A stretch of DNA of 64,000 nucleotides from Segatella albensis DSM 11370 = JCM 12258 (GCF_000426565.1 NZ_AUFP01000007.1:62001-126000); one strand, 5' to 3'; numbered from the stretch's first letter, positions 7,615 through 16,948 are shown. Numbers and translations are program-made. Notes: generated from the letters alone by a model not told the origin.

Positions 7615-8742
7615 ATGAAATTTAGTGAAGTTATAGGCCAAAAAGAAGCATTAAAACTTTTGCGCGATTTAGCAGAGGAGCAGCGCATTCCGCACGCTAT
7701 CTTGTTTACGGGTCCTGAGGGATCTGGTAAAATCGCTATTGCTTTGGCTTTTGCATCCTATCTGTTAGGAGAACGCGATGACGAGGGTAATAATCGTCAG
7801 GCTGAAGCGATGCTGAAAAAATGGGAGCACCCAGACCTACACTTCACATATCCAACTATAAAACTTCCTTCCTTCACTAGTGACCATCAACCTATAAGTG
7901 ATGACTTCTCCAAGGAGTGGCATGAACTACTCATGCAGGGGCCGTACTTTTCTTTAGAGCAATGGATGACACAAATGGGGGCTGCAAACCAGCAGGCGGT
8001 CATCACAGGAGCAGAAAGTGATGAAATATCCAGAAAACTTAGTCTGAAATCAAGCCAGGGTGGTTACAAGATCAGTATCATCTGGTTGCCTGAGCGTATG
8101 AATGGAACTGCTGCCAATAAGTTATTAAAACTATTGGAAGAACCGCCTCATCAGACAATCTTTATGCTTGTCAGCGAACATCCTGACCAGTTGCTGGAAA
8201 CGATAAGAAGTAGAACTCAGCGATTTGAGATCAAGAAAATCGATAACGAGGCTCTGGAAAATGCACTTGTCGAACGAAGGGGCATCGATGGTGACTCTGC
8301 ACACAGAATAGCAAGATTCGCTAACGGTAATTGGAACAAGGCCTTGGAGGAATTAGACGCTGGAAATGAAAATAATCAGTTCCTCGACATGTTTATCATG
8401 CTTATGCGCTTGTCATATATGAGAAATATCCATGACCTTAAAAAATGGAGTGAAGCTGTAACTTCTTTTGGACGTGAGAAACAAAAAAGAATGTTAGAGT
8501 ATTTCCTCAGGTTGGTCCGAGAAAACTTCATGTACAACTTTCAAAAGCCAGAACTGATCTATATGACGCAAAATGAAGAGAACTTCTCTAAGAATTTTGC
8601 AAGATTCATCAACGAGGCCAATATCATTGATATTTCAAATTTACTAAATAAGGCATTGCGTGATATCGGACAAAATGCAAATGCTAAAATTGTATTCTTC
8701 GATATCGCCTTAAATATGATTGTATTGCTTATTAGAAAATAA
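7615..8742 (+). CDS. holB: DNA polymerase III delta-prime-like clamp-loader subunit
   Basis: A 375-residue AAA+ protein of the clamp-loader family, which opens the beta clamp during replication. Seen: VIGQKEALKLL at the N-terminus, P-loop GPEGSGK at 33-39, and LLKLLEEPPHQTIFMLVSE with IRSRTQRFE, the sensor 1 and SRC-like arginine region of delta-prime subunits. The zinc-module cysteines of E. coli delta-prime are absent. The C-terminal third is a helical collar. It lies three bases before the RicT-like gene, an order (holB-ricT-gldH) that I recall as common in Bacteroidota. Confidence 0.9.
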   Translation: MKFSEVIGQKEALKLLRDLAEEQRIPHAILFTGPEGSGKIAIALAFASYLLGERDDEGNNRQAEAMLKKWEHPDLHFTYPTIKLPSFTSDHQPISDDFSKEWHELLMQGPYFSLEQWMTQMGAANQQAVITGAESDEISRKLSLKSSQGGYKISIIWLPERMNGTAANKLLKLLEEPPHQTIFMLVSEHPDQLLETIRSRTQRFEIKKIDNEALENALVERRGIDGDSAHRIARFANGNWNKALEELDAGNENNQFLDMFIMLMRLSYMRNIHDLKKWSEAVTSFGREKQKRMLEYFLRLVRENFMYNFQKPELIYMTQNEENFSKNFARFINEANIIDISNLLNKALRDIGQNANAKIVFFDIALNMIVLLIRK

Positions 8743-8745
8743 TAT

Positions 8746-10011
8746 ATGGATTATAATAATTTAGATTTTAAATCATGCAATGACTGTGACCGAGGTCTTT
8801 GTGCCTGCGCAGTCGGAAGACAAGATAGACAACTGAACACTTACGATTGGTTGGCTGATGTGCCAGGAAATGCACAAAGCACCGATCTTGTTGAAGTTCA
8901 ATTTAAAAATACCCGAAAGGGGTATTATCATAATGTCAACAACCTAGATTTAAAAAAGGGGGATATCGTTGCTGTGGAGGCTAACCCGGGACACGACATT
9001 GGTGTCGTCACATTGACAGGACGTCTCGTAAAACTGCAACTGAAAAAGGCTAACCTGAAATCGGCTGATGACATCAAACGTATTTACAGAATTGCTAAAC
9101 CTGTAGATATGGATAAGTATCACGAGGCTAAGAGTCGTGAACATGGAACGATGATACAGAGTCGACAAATTGCAAAAGACTTAGGATTGCAAATGAAAAT
9201 CGGTGATGTGGAATATCAAGGTGATGGAAACAAAGCTATATTCTACTATATCGCTGACGAAAGAGTCGACTTCAGACAATTAATCAAAGTGCTTGCTGAC
9301 ACTTTCCATATCCGAATTGAGATGAAGCAGATCGGTGCAAGACAGGAAGCTGGTAGAATCGGTGGAACAGGACCTTGCGGACGTGAACTGTGCTGTGCTA
9401 CTTGGATGAAGAATTTCTCTAGTGTAAGCACAAATGCTGCACGTATTCAGGACATATCTCTGAATCCTCAGAAACTGGCTGGTATGTGTGCTAAACTTAA
9501 ATGCTGTCTCAATTATGAGGTTGACGACTATATGGAGGCTAGTAAGAATCTTCCTAGCAAGGAAATTATTCTTCAGACAAAAGACAGTGATTATTATCTT
9601 TTCAAAACTGATATCCTTGCCGGCATGTGCAGTTATTCTACTGATAAGAACCTTGCGTCAAATCTAGAAACGATTACTGCTGAACGTGCTCGACAAATCA
9701 TCGAAATGAACAAGCATGGAGAGAAGCCTCTCTCTTTATTGGAGGATAATCAAGAAAGACAAACGCAAAAGCATATTGACCTGCTCGCTGATGCTGATGT
9801 CAGCCGCTTCGATAAGGCTAAAAAGAAAAAGAAGAAGAAGGGAAATAAGAATTCTCAAGCAGGCGGCAATAAGCAGCCTAACAACAAGCAGGCTACTCCT
9901 AATAACAAAACTTCGGAACATAGCAAGGCTAACAAGAACGGAGATAACAGACGTTCTAATAACCGTCAACGCCAAAACAAAAACAACAAGTCTGAAGAAA
10001 ATAAAGGATGA
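8746..10011 (+). CDS. ricT: PSP1-domain protein, RicT/YaaT-like
   Basis: A 421-residue protein of the PSP1/RicT family; in Bacillus RicT belongs to a [4Fe-4S]-containing complex that affects RNA processing and development. Cysteine clusters: NDCDRGLCAC near residue 18, GPCGRELCC near 208 and MCAKLKCC near 247, which could bind iron-sulfur or zinc. The PSP1 core spans about residues 40-275. From about 355 to the end the sequence is low-complexity Lys/Asn/Gln/Ser (poly-Lys run, then NNK and NNR repeats), probably disordered and able to bind nucleic acid. Its stop overlaps the gldH start by four bases (ATGA), suggesting translational coupling. Confidence 0.87.
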   Translation: MDYNNLDFKSCNDCDRGLCACAVGRQDRQLNTYDWLADVPGNAQSTDLVEVQFKNTRKGYYHNVNNLDLKKGDIVAVEANPGHDIGVVTLTGRLVKLQLKKANLKSADDIKRIYRIAKPVDMDKYHEAKSREHGTMIQSRQIAKDLGLQMKIGDVEYQGDGNKAIFYYIADERVDFRQLIKVLADTFHIRIEMKQIGARQEAGRIGGTGPCGRELCCATWMKNFSSVSTNAARIQDISLNPQKLAGMCAKLKCCLNYEVDDYMEASKNLPSKEIILQTKDSDYYLFKTDILAGMCSYSTDKNLASNLETITAERARQIIEMNKHGEKPLSLLEDNQERQTQKHIDLLADADVSRFDKAKKKKKKKGNKNSQAGGNKQPNNKQATPNNKTSEHSKANKNGDNRRSNNRQRQNKNNKSEENKG

Positions 10012-10466
10012 TGAAAAAAGTATTCTATGGAATATTAGCAATAATGGCTGTCACAGCCTGTACAGGGAACAAGGTGTATGATACTTATAATCATACACCA
10101 ATCTCTGGATGGGAGAAAAATGACACTCTGATATTTGACGTTCCTGCAATGGCAAAAAGTGGATCGTATCAGGAATTTCTCGGACTTAGAATCAATGGTG
10201 CTTATCCTTTCATAGGACTAACCTTAATCATTGAGCAAACTAAATATCCACAGAATTTGACTCAAATTGATACGGTCAACTGTCAATTGATAAATAAGAA
10301 CGGAACATATAAGGGACAAGGGGTTGCCTCTATTCAATATAAATTACCGGTCTCAATTCTTCAATTGGAAAAGGGTGACTCTCTTCATATATGTATCCGA
10401 CATGATATGAAACGGGAAATACTCCCAGGAATAAGCGAAATCGGTATAGAGTGTATTAGGAAATAA
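10008..10466 (+). CDS. gldH: Gliding-motility-type lipoprotein GldH
   Basis: A 152-residue lipoprotein: signal peptide MMKKVFYGILAIMAVTAC with lipobox VTAC, then YDTYNHTPISGWEKNDTLIFDVP, the conserved GldH opening, and a beta-rich body. GldH was defined as essential for gliding in Flavobacterium johnsoniae, but homologues occur in many non-gliding Bacteroidota, where the role is unknown. It overlaps the RicT-like gene by four bases, and its stop is one base from the stop of the convergent rodA, so no terminator lies between the two. Confidence 0.88.
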   Translation: MMKKVFYGILAIMAVTACTGNKVYDTYNHTPISGWEKNDTLIFDVPAMAKSGSYQEFLGLRINGAYPFIGLTLIIEQTKYPQNLTQIDTVNCQLINKNGTYKGQGVASIQYKLPVSILQLEKGDSLHICIRHDMKREILPGISEIGIECIRK

Positions 10467-10467
10467 T

Positions 10468-11937
10468 CTACACTCTTACCAAATTTCTTCCTGCATCTAT
10501 CCTAAGAAAGATAAAAAGAAGTATCGTAAATCCCCATAATGATGATCCACCATAACTAAAGAATGGCAGTGGAATTCCGATAACAGGGGTTAGCCCTAAT
10601 ACCATGCCGACATTGATGAATACATGGAATAGGAATATACTTAAAACACAATAACCATAAACACGCCCAAACGTAAATGGTTGGCGCTCGGCTAAATATA
10701 TTAATCGTAATATCAAAGCAAGGAATAATAAAAGAACACTTGCTGAGCCAAAGAATCCTTCCTCCTCGCCAACTGTACAAAAGATAAAATCTGTGTCTTG
10801 CTCTGGAACAAACTTCAATTTGGTCTGTGTTCCATTCAAAAAGCCTTTTCCGAAAATGCCACCGGAACCTATGGCTATCTCACTTTGATGGACATTATAT
10901 CCTGCTCCTGCCAAGTCTTCATCCAATCCCAATAATACATTAATACGAACTCGCTGATGGGGCTCCATGACATTATTGAGGACATAATCTGCCGAGCAGA
11001 AAAAGAGCATTGAACCAAGTGTAAAAGCTGCTATGAAAAAGTAGTTTCGAACTCTAGAGCCAAGACCGTGATACAACAAGTAGATTACTATAGAAACGGT
11101 AATTATCAATTGTACCCAGATGATATCAAAACGTATCACATATTCGGAGAAAAGTAATGCCAATATTGTCACTGACACGCAACCTACTCCTATCACCAAG
11201 GCATGTCCACGATCTCGACAATACTCATAAACCATGCCTACGGTGAAGATATGTATTAAAAGGAATACTACAAACTTACCTACGGATGTAGGAATATCCC
11301 ATAAGAGTACATTCTCATATTTTATACCTACGACAAAGTATACTACCATTGCAAAGGCCGTAAACAAAATACAGCCTGGCATACCTTCACGATATAGTGC
11401 AAGGAAAAATACTAGATATACAAGTGCGGAACCTGTTTCTCTCTGACCGATAATCATCAGAACAGGAAGGAAGATGACGCAGCAAGCTGTTGCAAAATGC
11501 TTCCAATTCTGCATAACAAACCCATAGGTGCTCAATAATTTTCCCAATGCTAATGCTGTGGCAAACTTAGCAAACTCTGCCGGCTGTAATCTCACTGGCC
11601 CCAGTACGAGCCATGAACGTGAACCTTTAATACTATGAGGATTGAATATCGTAACAAACAACAAGAGCACTAATGCCGCATAAAGAACATAAGCAAATGT
11701 ATCATAGAAACGATCATCCAGCATCAATAAGACAAAGCCAAGCATTATCGAAGTTCCTATCCAAACAATCTGCATGCCTGAACGGGAACTCAAACTAAAT
11801 ATTTCGGTATCACCATAAGTATAGCTGGCACCACAAACGCTAAACCATCCAAATATAAGAAGACATATATAGATGGCTACTGTCCACCAATCAAGTGCAC
11901 GTAAAATGCTAGTTTGTCTACCTGTTTGCCTTTCCAT
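10468..11937 (-). CDS. rodA: RodA peptidoglycan glycosyltransferase (SEDS family)
   Basis: SEDS glycosyltransferase that polymerises lipid II during side-wall elongation with PBP2. The 489-residue protein has ten or more hydrophobic segments and the family features GSRSWLVLGPVRLQPAEFAK, GFLNGTQTKLKFVPEQDTDF, CTVGEEEGFFG and the C-terminal PFFSYGGSSLWG. It is longer than E. coli RodA (370), with extra membrane segments in the middle (about 195-300), a form I associate with Bacteroidota. Its start overlaps the mrdA 3' end by 20 bases. Last gene of the purH-mreB-rodA run. Confidence 0.95.
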   Translation of the reverse strand: MERQTGRQTSILRALDWWTVAIYICLLIFGWFSVCGASYTYGDTEIFSLSSRSGMQIVWIGTSIMLGFVLLMLDDRFYDTFAYVLYAALVLLLFVTIFNPHSIKGSRSWLVLGPVRLQPAEFAKFATALALGKLLSTYGFVMQNWKHFATACCVIFLPVLMIIGQRETGSALVYLVFFLALYREGMPGCILFTAFAMVVYFVVGIKYENVLLWDIPTSVGKFVVFLLIHIFTVGMVYEYCRDRGHALVIGVGCVSVTILALLFSEYVIRFDIIWVQLIITVSIVIYLLYHGLGSRVRNYFFIAAFTLGSMLFFCSADYVLNNVMEPHQRVRINVLLGLDEDLAGAGYNVHQSEIAIGSGGIFGKGFLNGTQTKLKFVPEQDTDFIFCTVGEEEGFFGSASVLLLFLALILRLIYLAERQPFTFGRVYGYCVLSIFLFHVFINVGMVLGLTPVIGIPLPFFSYGGSSLWGFTILLFIFLRIDAGRNLVRV

Positions 11938-13768
11938 AACCTATTCTCCGCTTTTGTAATTCATCAGCTTCTCGTGCCATTGCAGGAGATAACTTTCCTT
12001 TTATATACTGTTCAAAAAGTACACCGGCAATAGGGACTGCAAAATCAGCACCGAATCCTCCATTCTCTACATATACTGCTATTGCTATCCTTGGATTATT
12101 CATAGGAGCAAATCCCATGAAGACAGAGTGGTCTTGTCCCCTATTCTGGGCTGTACCTGTCTTTCCACAAATCGGAAAATCCAAATGCCTCAAATACTTA
12201 CATGTTCCACCTAGGACGGAACTCCTCATACCTGCCACTACATAATTGTAAGCTTGTCGACTTGCCTTTGTGTAATGGCGATGGCGATACAGAGTATCTA
12301 ATGGCTCGCCTTTTACTCTTTTCACAACATGAGGTATATAATAATAGCCACGATTAGCTATTGTCGCACCCAAATTCGCAATCTGCAAAGGAGTTAGGTT
12401 TACCTCACCCTGACCAATTGCAATACTGATTATCGTCAATCCGTTCCAAGAACCGTGATAAGCTTTATCATAGAATTGGGCATTAGGAATCAGTCCTCGC
12501 TTCTCACCAGGTAAATCTATACCTAACTTGTACCCAAATCCCATACTTACCATATAATCACGCCAAGTGTTCATTGCATCTTGCACGCTCTTATACTTTA
12601 CACGGTTTTGCATCATATGATATAAGCCCCAGCAGAAATAACCATTACATGACGTCGCAATGGCATCTATCAATGCCAATGGAGATGGATGCCCATGGCA
12701 ACCTACATGAAGACCTTTATATGAAAATCCATGATTACATGGATATTGAGTATGCAAATTAATAATCCCCTCCGTAAGATAAGTTAACGCCTGAGTGGTC
12801 TTAAAAGTAGAACCAGGAGGATACTGTCCCATTATACTACGGTTAAGGAGAGGTTTCCAAGGATTCAAAGATAGCTTTGCATGGTTTTTTCCTCTATTCC
12901 GTCCCACCATAATACGTGGATCATATGTTGGTGAAGAAACCATAGCCAAGACTTCACCCGTACTAGGTTCAATAGCGACAATGGCACCAATCTTACCTTG
13001 CAGCATACGCTCCCCCAAGGCTTGCAAGTTTAAATCGATACCCAAGGTTAAATCCTTTCCTGGAATAGGACGCTGATCAAGCCTTCCATTCTGATAATTA
13101 CCTTGTATTCTACCATGAGCGTCACGTAAAAGAATCTGTACACCCTTTACGCCACGAAGCTGTTTTTCATAACTCTTTTCAACACCCGTCTTACCGATAA
13201 AATCGCCTGGCTGGTAATAATCGTCATCTTCTATATCAGCATCATTAACTTCTCCTACGTCACCAAGTACATGAGCAGCATAAGGATATTGATATTGACG
13301 AATACTACGTCGCTGCATATAGAACCCTGGAAAACGAAACATCTTCTCTTGGAAGACACTGAACTCTTTATCGGATATCTGACTCATGAAGAGCTGTTGG
13401 GTGAAACGAGAATATCCAGGATTCTTGGAATAATCCTTGATATCATTCATTCGTTTGATAAAGAATTCCTTTGTTATGCCCAAAGTCTTACAGAATTCAA
13501 GCGTATCCAAATGTCCCTTCTCTTCGTTCATCACAACCATGATATCATAGGCAGGTTGATTATATACCATCAACTTACCTTTCCTATCGTAGATGACTCC
13601 ACGAGAAGGATATTCTATTTTCTTGAGAAAAGCATTAGAATCAGCATTTTTCTTGTAATCATCGCTCATAATCTGGAGCGTAAAAAGGCGGATGATATAA
13701 ACCAACACCACAATAGCGGCTATACCACCGATCACAAAACGCCGATTCTCAAGACTATATTCTTTCAT
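11918..13768 (-). CDS. mrdA: Penicillin-binding protein 2 (elongation transpeptidase)
   Basis: Class B PBP that cross-links side-wall peptidoglycan. The 616-residue protein has one N-terminal membrane anchor (about 11-30), a dimerisation domain with RGVIYDRKGK near 56, and a transpeptidase domain with S320-T-F-K323, S373-C-N and K536-T-G-T. The expected catalytic residues are all present. It directly abuts mreD (no gap) and overlaps rodA, consistent with tight co-translation of the RodA-PBP2 pair. Confidence 0.96.
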   Translation of the reverse strand: MKEYSLENRRFVIGGIAAIVVLVYIIRLFTLQIMSDDYKKNADSNAFLKKIEYPSRGVIYDRKGKLMVYNQPAYDIMVVMNEEKGHLDTLEFCKTLGITKEFFIKRMNDIKDYSKNPGYSRFTQQLFMSQISDKEFSVFQEKMFRFPGFYMQRRSIRQYQYPYAAHVLGDVGEVNDADIEDDDYYQPGDFIGKTGVEKSYEKQLRGVKGVQILLRDAHGRIQGNYQNGRLDQRPIPGKDLTLGIDLNLQALGERMLQGKIGAIVAIEPSTGEVLAMVSSPTYDPRIMVGRNRGKNHAKLSLNPWKPLLNRSIMGQYPPGSTFKTTQALTYLTEGIINLHTQYPCNHGFSYKGLHVGCHGHPSPLALIDAIATSCNGYFCWGLYHMMQNRVKYKSVQDAMNTWRDYMVSMGFGYKLGIDLPGEKRGLIPNAQFYDKAYHGSWNGLTIISIAIGQGEVNLTPLQIANLGATIANRGYYYIPHVVKRVKGEPLDTLYRHRHYTKASRQAYNYVVAGMRSSVLGGTCKYLRHLDFPICGKTGTAQNRGQDHSVFMGFAPMNNPRIAIAVYVENGGFGADFAVPIAGVLFEQYIKGKLSPAMAREADELQKRRIGYGKANR

Positions 13769-14275
13769 CTATTTTCTAAAGTTCTCTATTGTAAGCAAAA
13801 GGATCATAGTGATCAAGTAGCTTCCTAAGACGCACTCCAACCATTGAAGCCAATTAAAGAATGTAAATGTCTCGAATGTAAAAAACAAGAGACAATATAC
13901 AAAAACCATAATCAATGCATAATAAACAAAAGAACTTCCACCCATAGTTCTCATAGATGGTACCACATCCTCACCCGTCTCACGGGCATCTCTCGGGATA
14001 AAGAGATTCAACAAGACTGGTTGAAGAGCACCTAAAATGGTCATTGATGCCGCTGCGACACCAGGAGTGTTTGAGAAGATATCAACCATAAGACCTAACG
14101 AGAAAGACCATAACAATACGCCCCATTTAGGATAATTACGACGAAAATGTAACACTAAATAGACATACAATAATGGTGTCGCACAGTTTAACAGATGAAT
14201 ATGATTCAACACAAGTACCTGTGCCAACAAAAGAACAACAAAAGTAAAGAAGCTTCGAAGCGTTTCTATATTCAT
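13769..14275 (-). CDS. mreD: Rod shape-determining protein MreD
   Basis: A 168-residue hydrophobic protein with about five predicted membrane segments (for example around residues 8-25, 30-48, 54-75, 110-130 and 140-162). Assignment rests on size, topology and position between mreC and mrdA; the family is weakly conserved in sequence. It links MreC and the PBP2-RodA enzymes to the MreB filament. It begins one base after the mreC stop. Confidence 0.9.
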   Translation of the reverse strand: MNIETLRSFFTFVVLLLAQVLVLNHIHLLNCATPLLYVYLVLHFRRNYPKWGVLLWSFSLGLMVDIFSNTPGVAAASMTILGALQPVLLNLFIPRDARETGEDVVPSMRTMGGSSFVYYALIMVFVYCLLFFTFETFTFFNWLQWLECVLGSYLITMILLLTIENFRK

Positions 14276-14276
14276 A

Positions 14277-15143
14277 TCAATACTCCTCTCTAGGTTTTAT
14301 GGAATCTTGTGCAGCATGCAAGATCTCCATACGTTCTTGCATAATAGCATCATCGATGATACAAACATCTCTTAAACTGCCGAAATCTGTCGACAGTTCT
14401 ATCTGCAAGCGATAAGATAATCCGTCTTGCGAATTGAAGACATGCAAAATACGTCCCACTAATATTCCTGGTGGAAATACAGAGGAATAACCACTCGTCA
14501 CGATTTTATCATACAAACGGAAATGTGCATGACGAGGGACATCTACGACACTTGCCAATTTACTAGAGCCACCATTCCATTTCAAATAGCCAAAATAATT
14601 GCGATTCTTAATCGATACACTTATGTTGGATTGAGAATTCAATATTGGAATCACTACAGAATAATGAGCTGAGACAAGATAAACGATGCCTACGACACCT
14701 ACGCCGCAGACAACGCCCATATCTTTTCTTACTCCGTCTTCTGATCCCTTATTGAGGGTAATGAAATTGTCCCTTTTATTAAGACTATTCTCAACGACCT
14801 TAGCAGGAATCAACCTATAACCAGAAAGTGAGGCTATAAGTGGTTTATGCATAATCAGACTGTCATTGCGAGAATTCTCCAAAGAGTCTGTCAATGCCTT
14901 AATTTGATGTTCCAAGTACACATTGCGCTGTGTAAGTTGTTCATTAGCCTTTGATAACGAGAAATACGAATCTATTGCAGAATTCCATTCATAGATTTTT
15001 CCTGCTACCATATTGGCTGAAGAAAACCACACACTACCCTGATAACTGTTGTATTGAAACAACAGAACAAGACTAATTACCTCTAGAAGAACGAAAACGA
15101 ACCAGTGATTATATTTCGTCAGAAACTCTATAAGGTTTCGCAT
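14277..15143 (-). CDS. mreC: Rod shape-determining protein MreC
   Basis: Bitopic scaffold of the elongation complex. The 288-residue protein has one N-terminal membrane helix (about 14-30), a coiled coil at about 60-95 and a double beta-barrel periplasmic domain with the family segments NFITLNKGSEDGVRKDMGVV, GVVGIVYLVS and FPPGILVGRI. Length is typical. Four bases separate it from mreB and one from mreD. Confidence 0.94.
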   Translation of the reverse strand: MRNLIEFLTKYNHWFVFVLLEVISLVLLFQYNSYQGSVWFSSANMVAGKIYEWNSAIDSYFSLSKANEQLTQRNVYLEHQIKALTDSLENSRNDSLIMHKPLIASLSGYRLIPAKVVENSLNKRDNFITLNKGSEDGVRKDMGVVCGVGVVGIVYLVSAHYSVVIPILNSQSNISVSIKNRNYFGYLKWNGGSSKLASVVDVPRHAHFRLYDKIVTSGYSSVFPPGILVGRILHVFNSQDGLSYRLQIELSTDFGSLRDVCIIDDAIMQERMEILHAAQDSIKPREEY

Positions 15144-15147
15144 ATCG

Positions 15148-16176
15148 TTATCTCTTCAGGAATGAGAAGCGATCGACATTCTTCAATGCGATACCGGCTC
15201 CTCTTGCTACACTGTGCAAAGGATCTTCTGCAATATGGAAAGGTATATTAATCTTATCGGTAAGACGCTTATCCAAGCCACGGAGCAAGGCACCACCACC
15301 AGACAAATAGATACCATTCTTAACAATATCTGCATACAACTCTGGAGGAGTATTCTCCAAAGCACTCAAAACAGCATTTTCTATCTTTGCAACGGTCTTG
15401 TCCAAGCAATGAGCGATTTCCTGATAACATACAGGTACTTCCATTGGTAAGGCTGTAATACGGTTAGGACCATGAACGATATAATCCTCAGGAGCCTCTT
15501 CTCCTAAATCTGTCAAGGCACTACCGACGTGTATCTTAATACGCTCTGCCATACGCTCACTGACCTTAACATTGTGCTGACGACTCATATATTCCTGAAT
15601 ATCTGCTGTCAAATCATCACCTGCTATACGGATGGAGTTATTACTTACAATTCCACCTAATGAGATTACGGCAATCTCGGTAGAACCACCACCTATATCA
15701 ACAATCATGTTACCTTCTGGAGCCTCAACATCGATACCTATACCTATAGCGGCTGCCATTGGTTCAAAAATCAAATACACATCACGACCACCAGCATGCT
15801 CCGCACTATCACGTACAGCACGAAGTTCTACCTCAGTACTACCTGAAGGAACACCGATGACCATTCGTAATGATGGTGATGGAGTTATCAGACGACTGCC
15901 TTTGCGAACCATCTGAATCAGTCCACGCATCATCTGCTCACAAGAAGTAAAATCTGCGATAACGCCATCGCGCAAAGGACGAACTGTACGGATATCGTCA
16001 TGTGTTTTCTCGTACATCATCTTTGCCCTCTCACCTACAGCTATCATCTTGTTTGTACCGCGGTCTAAGGCAACAACAGAAGGCTCGTCAACAACAATCT
16101 TGTCATCACTGATAATAATAGTGTTGGCGGTACCCAGATCCATTGCAATTTCCTGAATAAATGAAAAAAGTCCCAT
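15148..16176 (-). CDS. mreB: Rod shape-determining protein MreB (bacterial actin)
   Basis: Forms membrane-bound filaments that guide side-wall synthesis. The 342-residue protein has the actin-fold nucleotide motifs: MDLGTANTIIISDD (phosphate 1) near residue 12, MIVDIGGGSTEIAVI (phosphate 2) near 157, and ISLGGIV and YLSGGGALLRGLDK (adenosine) near 290. Length is normal. It follows the stand-alone IMP cyclohydrolase after 87 bases that contain a hairpin but no good promoter, and leads mreC-mreD-mrdA-rodA. Confidence 0.97.
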   Translation of the reverse strand: MGLFSFIQEIAMDLGTANTIIISDDKIVVDEPSVVALDRGTNKMIAVGERAKMMYEKTHDDIRTVRPLRDGVIADFTSCEQMMRGLIQMVRKGSRLITPSPSLRMVIGVPSGSTEVELRAVRDSAEHAGGRDVYLIFEPMAAAIGIGIDVEAPEGNMIVDIGGGSTEIAVISLGGIVSNNSIRIAGDDLTADIQEYMSRQHNVKVSERMAERIKIHVGSALTDLGEEAPEDYIVHGPNRITALPMEVPVCYQEIAHCLDKTVAKIENAVLSALENTPPELYADIVKNGIYLSGGGALLRGLDKRLTDKINIPFHIAEDPLHSVARGAGIALKNVDRFSFLKR

Positions 16177-16228
16177 CCTTAATGATTATAATTATTTTTT
16201 AAGCTTTAAAATCAATTGATTTATATGA

Positions 16229-16253
16229 TTTCCTCTCTTTGGATGAGAGGAAA
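16229..16253 (-). other. Hairpin in the purH-mreB spacer
   Basis: TTTCCTCTC (16229-16237) pairs perfectly with GAGAGGAAA (16245-16253) around a seven-base loop. On the minus strand there is no T-run after it, so it is not a standard terminator; it may be a processing, stabilising or attenuation element between purH and the mre genes. Confidence 0.5.
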
Positions 16254-16263
16254 CCTTTGTACG

Positions 16264-16857
16264 TTATTTTGCAAACCAAGCATGGATTGCTGTATCATAA
16301 TGGCTACTTACGCCAAATGCACGTTCTGCAAACATCTTGCGCTCTTCGATTTCTGTCTGCGCTCCATTGGCATTCAGGATATCAAGAAGAACACTATATT
16401 CAGCCTTTGATGGTACGATAACAACATCCTTGAAGTTCTTCGCACCTGCACGGATCAAGGAAATACCACCTATATCGATTTTCTCTATAATATCTTGCTC
16501 TGATGCTCCACTTGCTACAGTTTGCTCAAATGGATACAAATCAACAACTACAAGATCAATTGAAGGAATCTCATACTCGTTCATCTGGGCTTGATCACCT
16601 TCATTATCGCGGCGAGCAAGTATTCCACCGAAAATTTTTGGATGTAATGTCTTTACACGACCACCCAAAATAGACGGATAAGTGGTTACGTCTTCCACCT
16701 TCTGGCACTCATAGCCCAAAGACTCTATAAACTTTTGGGTTCCGCCAGTACTTAAAAACTTAACACCTTCCTCATTCAATTTCTTAAGAAGATCCTCTAG
16801 ACCATCCTTGTGAAAGACTGAGATAAGTGCAGTCTTGATTTTTTTTGTTTCAGCCAT
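16264..16857 (-). CDS. purH: Stand-alone IMP cyclohydrolase (N-terminal half of PurH)
   Basis: Closes FAICAR to IMP, the last step of purine synthesis. The 197-residue protein is only the MGS-like cyclohydrolase domain: STGGTQKFIE near residue 36, SILGGRVKTLHPKIFGG near 60, VVDLYPFEQTV near 103 and IDIGGISLIRAGAKNFKDV near 127. It ends cleanly after HYDTAIHAWFAK, where the AICAR transformylase domain would begin in the usual 510-530-residue enzyme. The next 87 bases show no decayed transformylase. The missing activity is encoded separately at 37029-38210. A -7 box (16888-16895) precedes it; it leads into mreB. Confidence 0.93.
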   Translation of the reverse strand: MAETKKIKTALISVFHKDGLEDLLKKLNEEGVKFLSTGGTQKFIESLGYECQKVEDVTTYPSILGGRVKTLHPKIFGGILARRDNEGDQAQMNEYEIPSIDLVVVDLYPFEQTVASGASEQDIIEKIDIGGISLIRAGAKNFKDVVIVPSKAEYSVLLDILNANGAQTEIEERKMFAERAFGVSSHYDTAIHAWFAK

Positions 16858-16887
16858 ATATTATGTACATTATATATTTAGAGATTG

Positions 16888-16895
16888 CAAAGTTA
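16888..16895 (-). promoter_or_regulatory. -7 box for purH-mreBCD-mrdA-rodA
   Basis: Minus-strand TAACTTTG matches the Bacteroidota -7 consensus and lies 30 bases before the ATG at 16857. No exact -33 TTTG was seen. Confidence 0.5.
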
Positions 16896-16948
16896 CTAAT
16901 TTTGAGGAAAAACACCTATTATTTTTATAGAAAACTACAATTATTAAC

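Noticed and set aside
16177..16857. purH as a frameshifted or truncated pseudogene
   Set aside because: The frame ends exactly at the domain boundary, the motifs are intact, and no transformylase sequence follows in any frame; the other half exists as a full gene at 37029.
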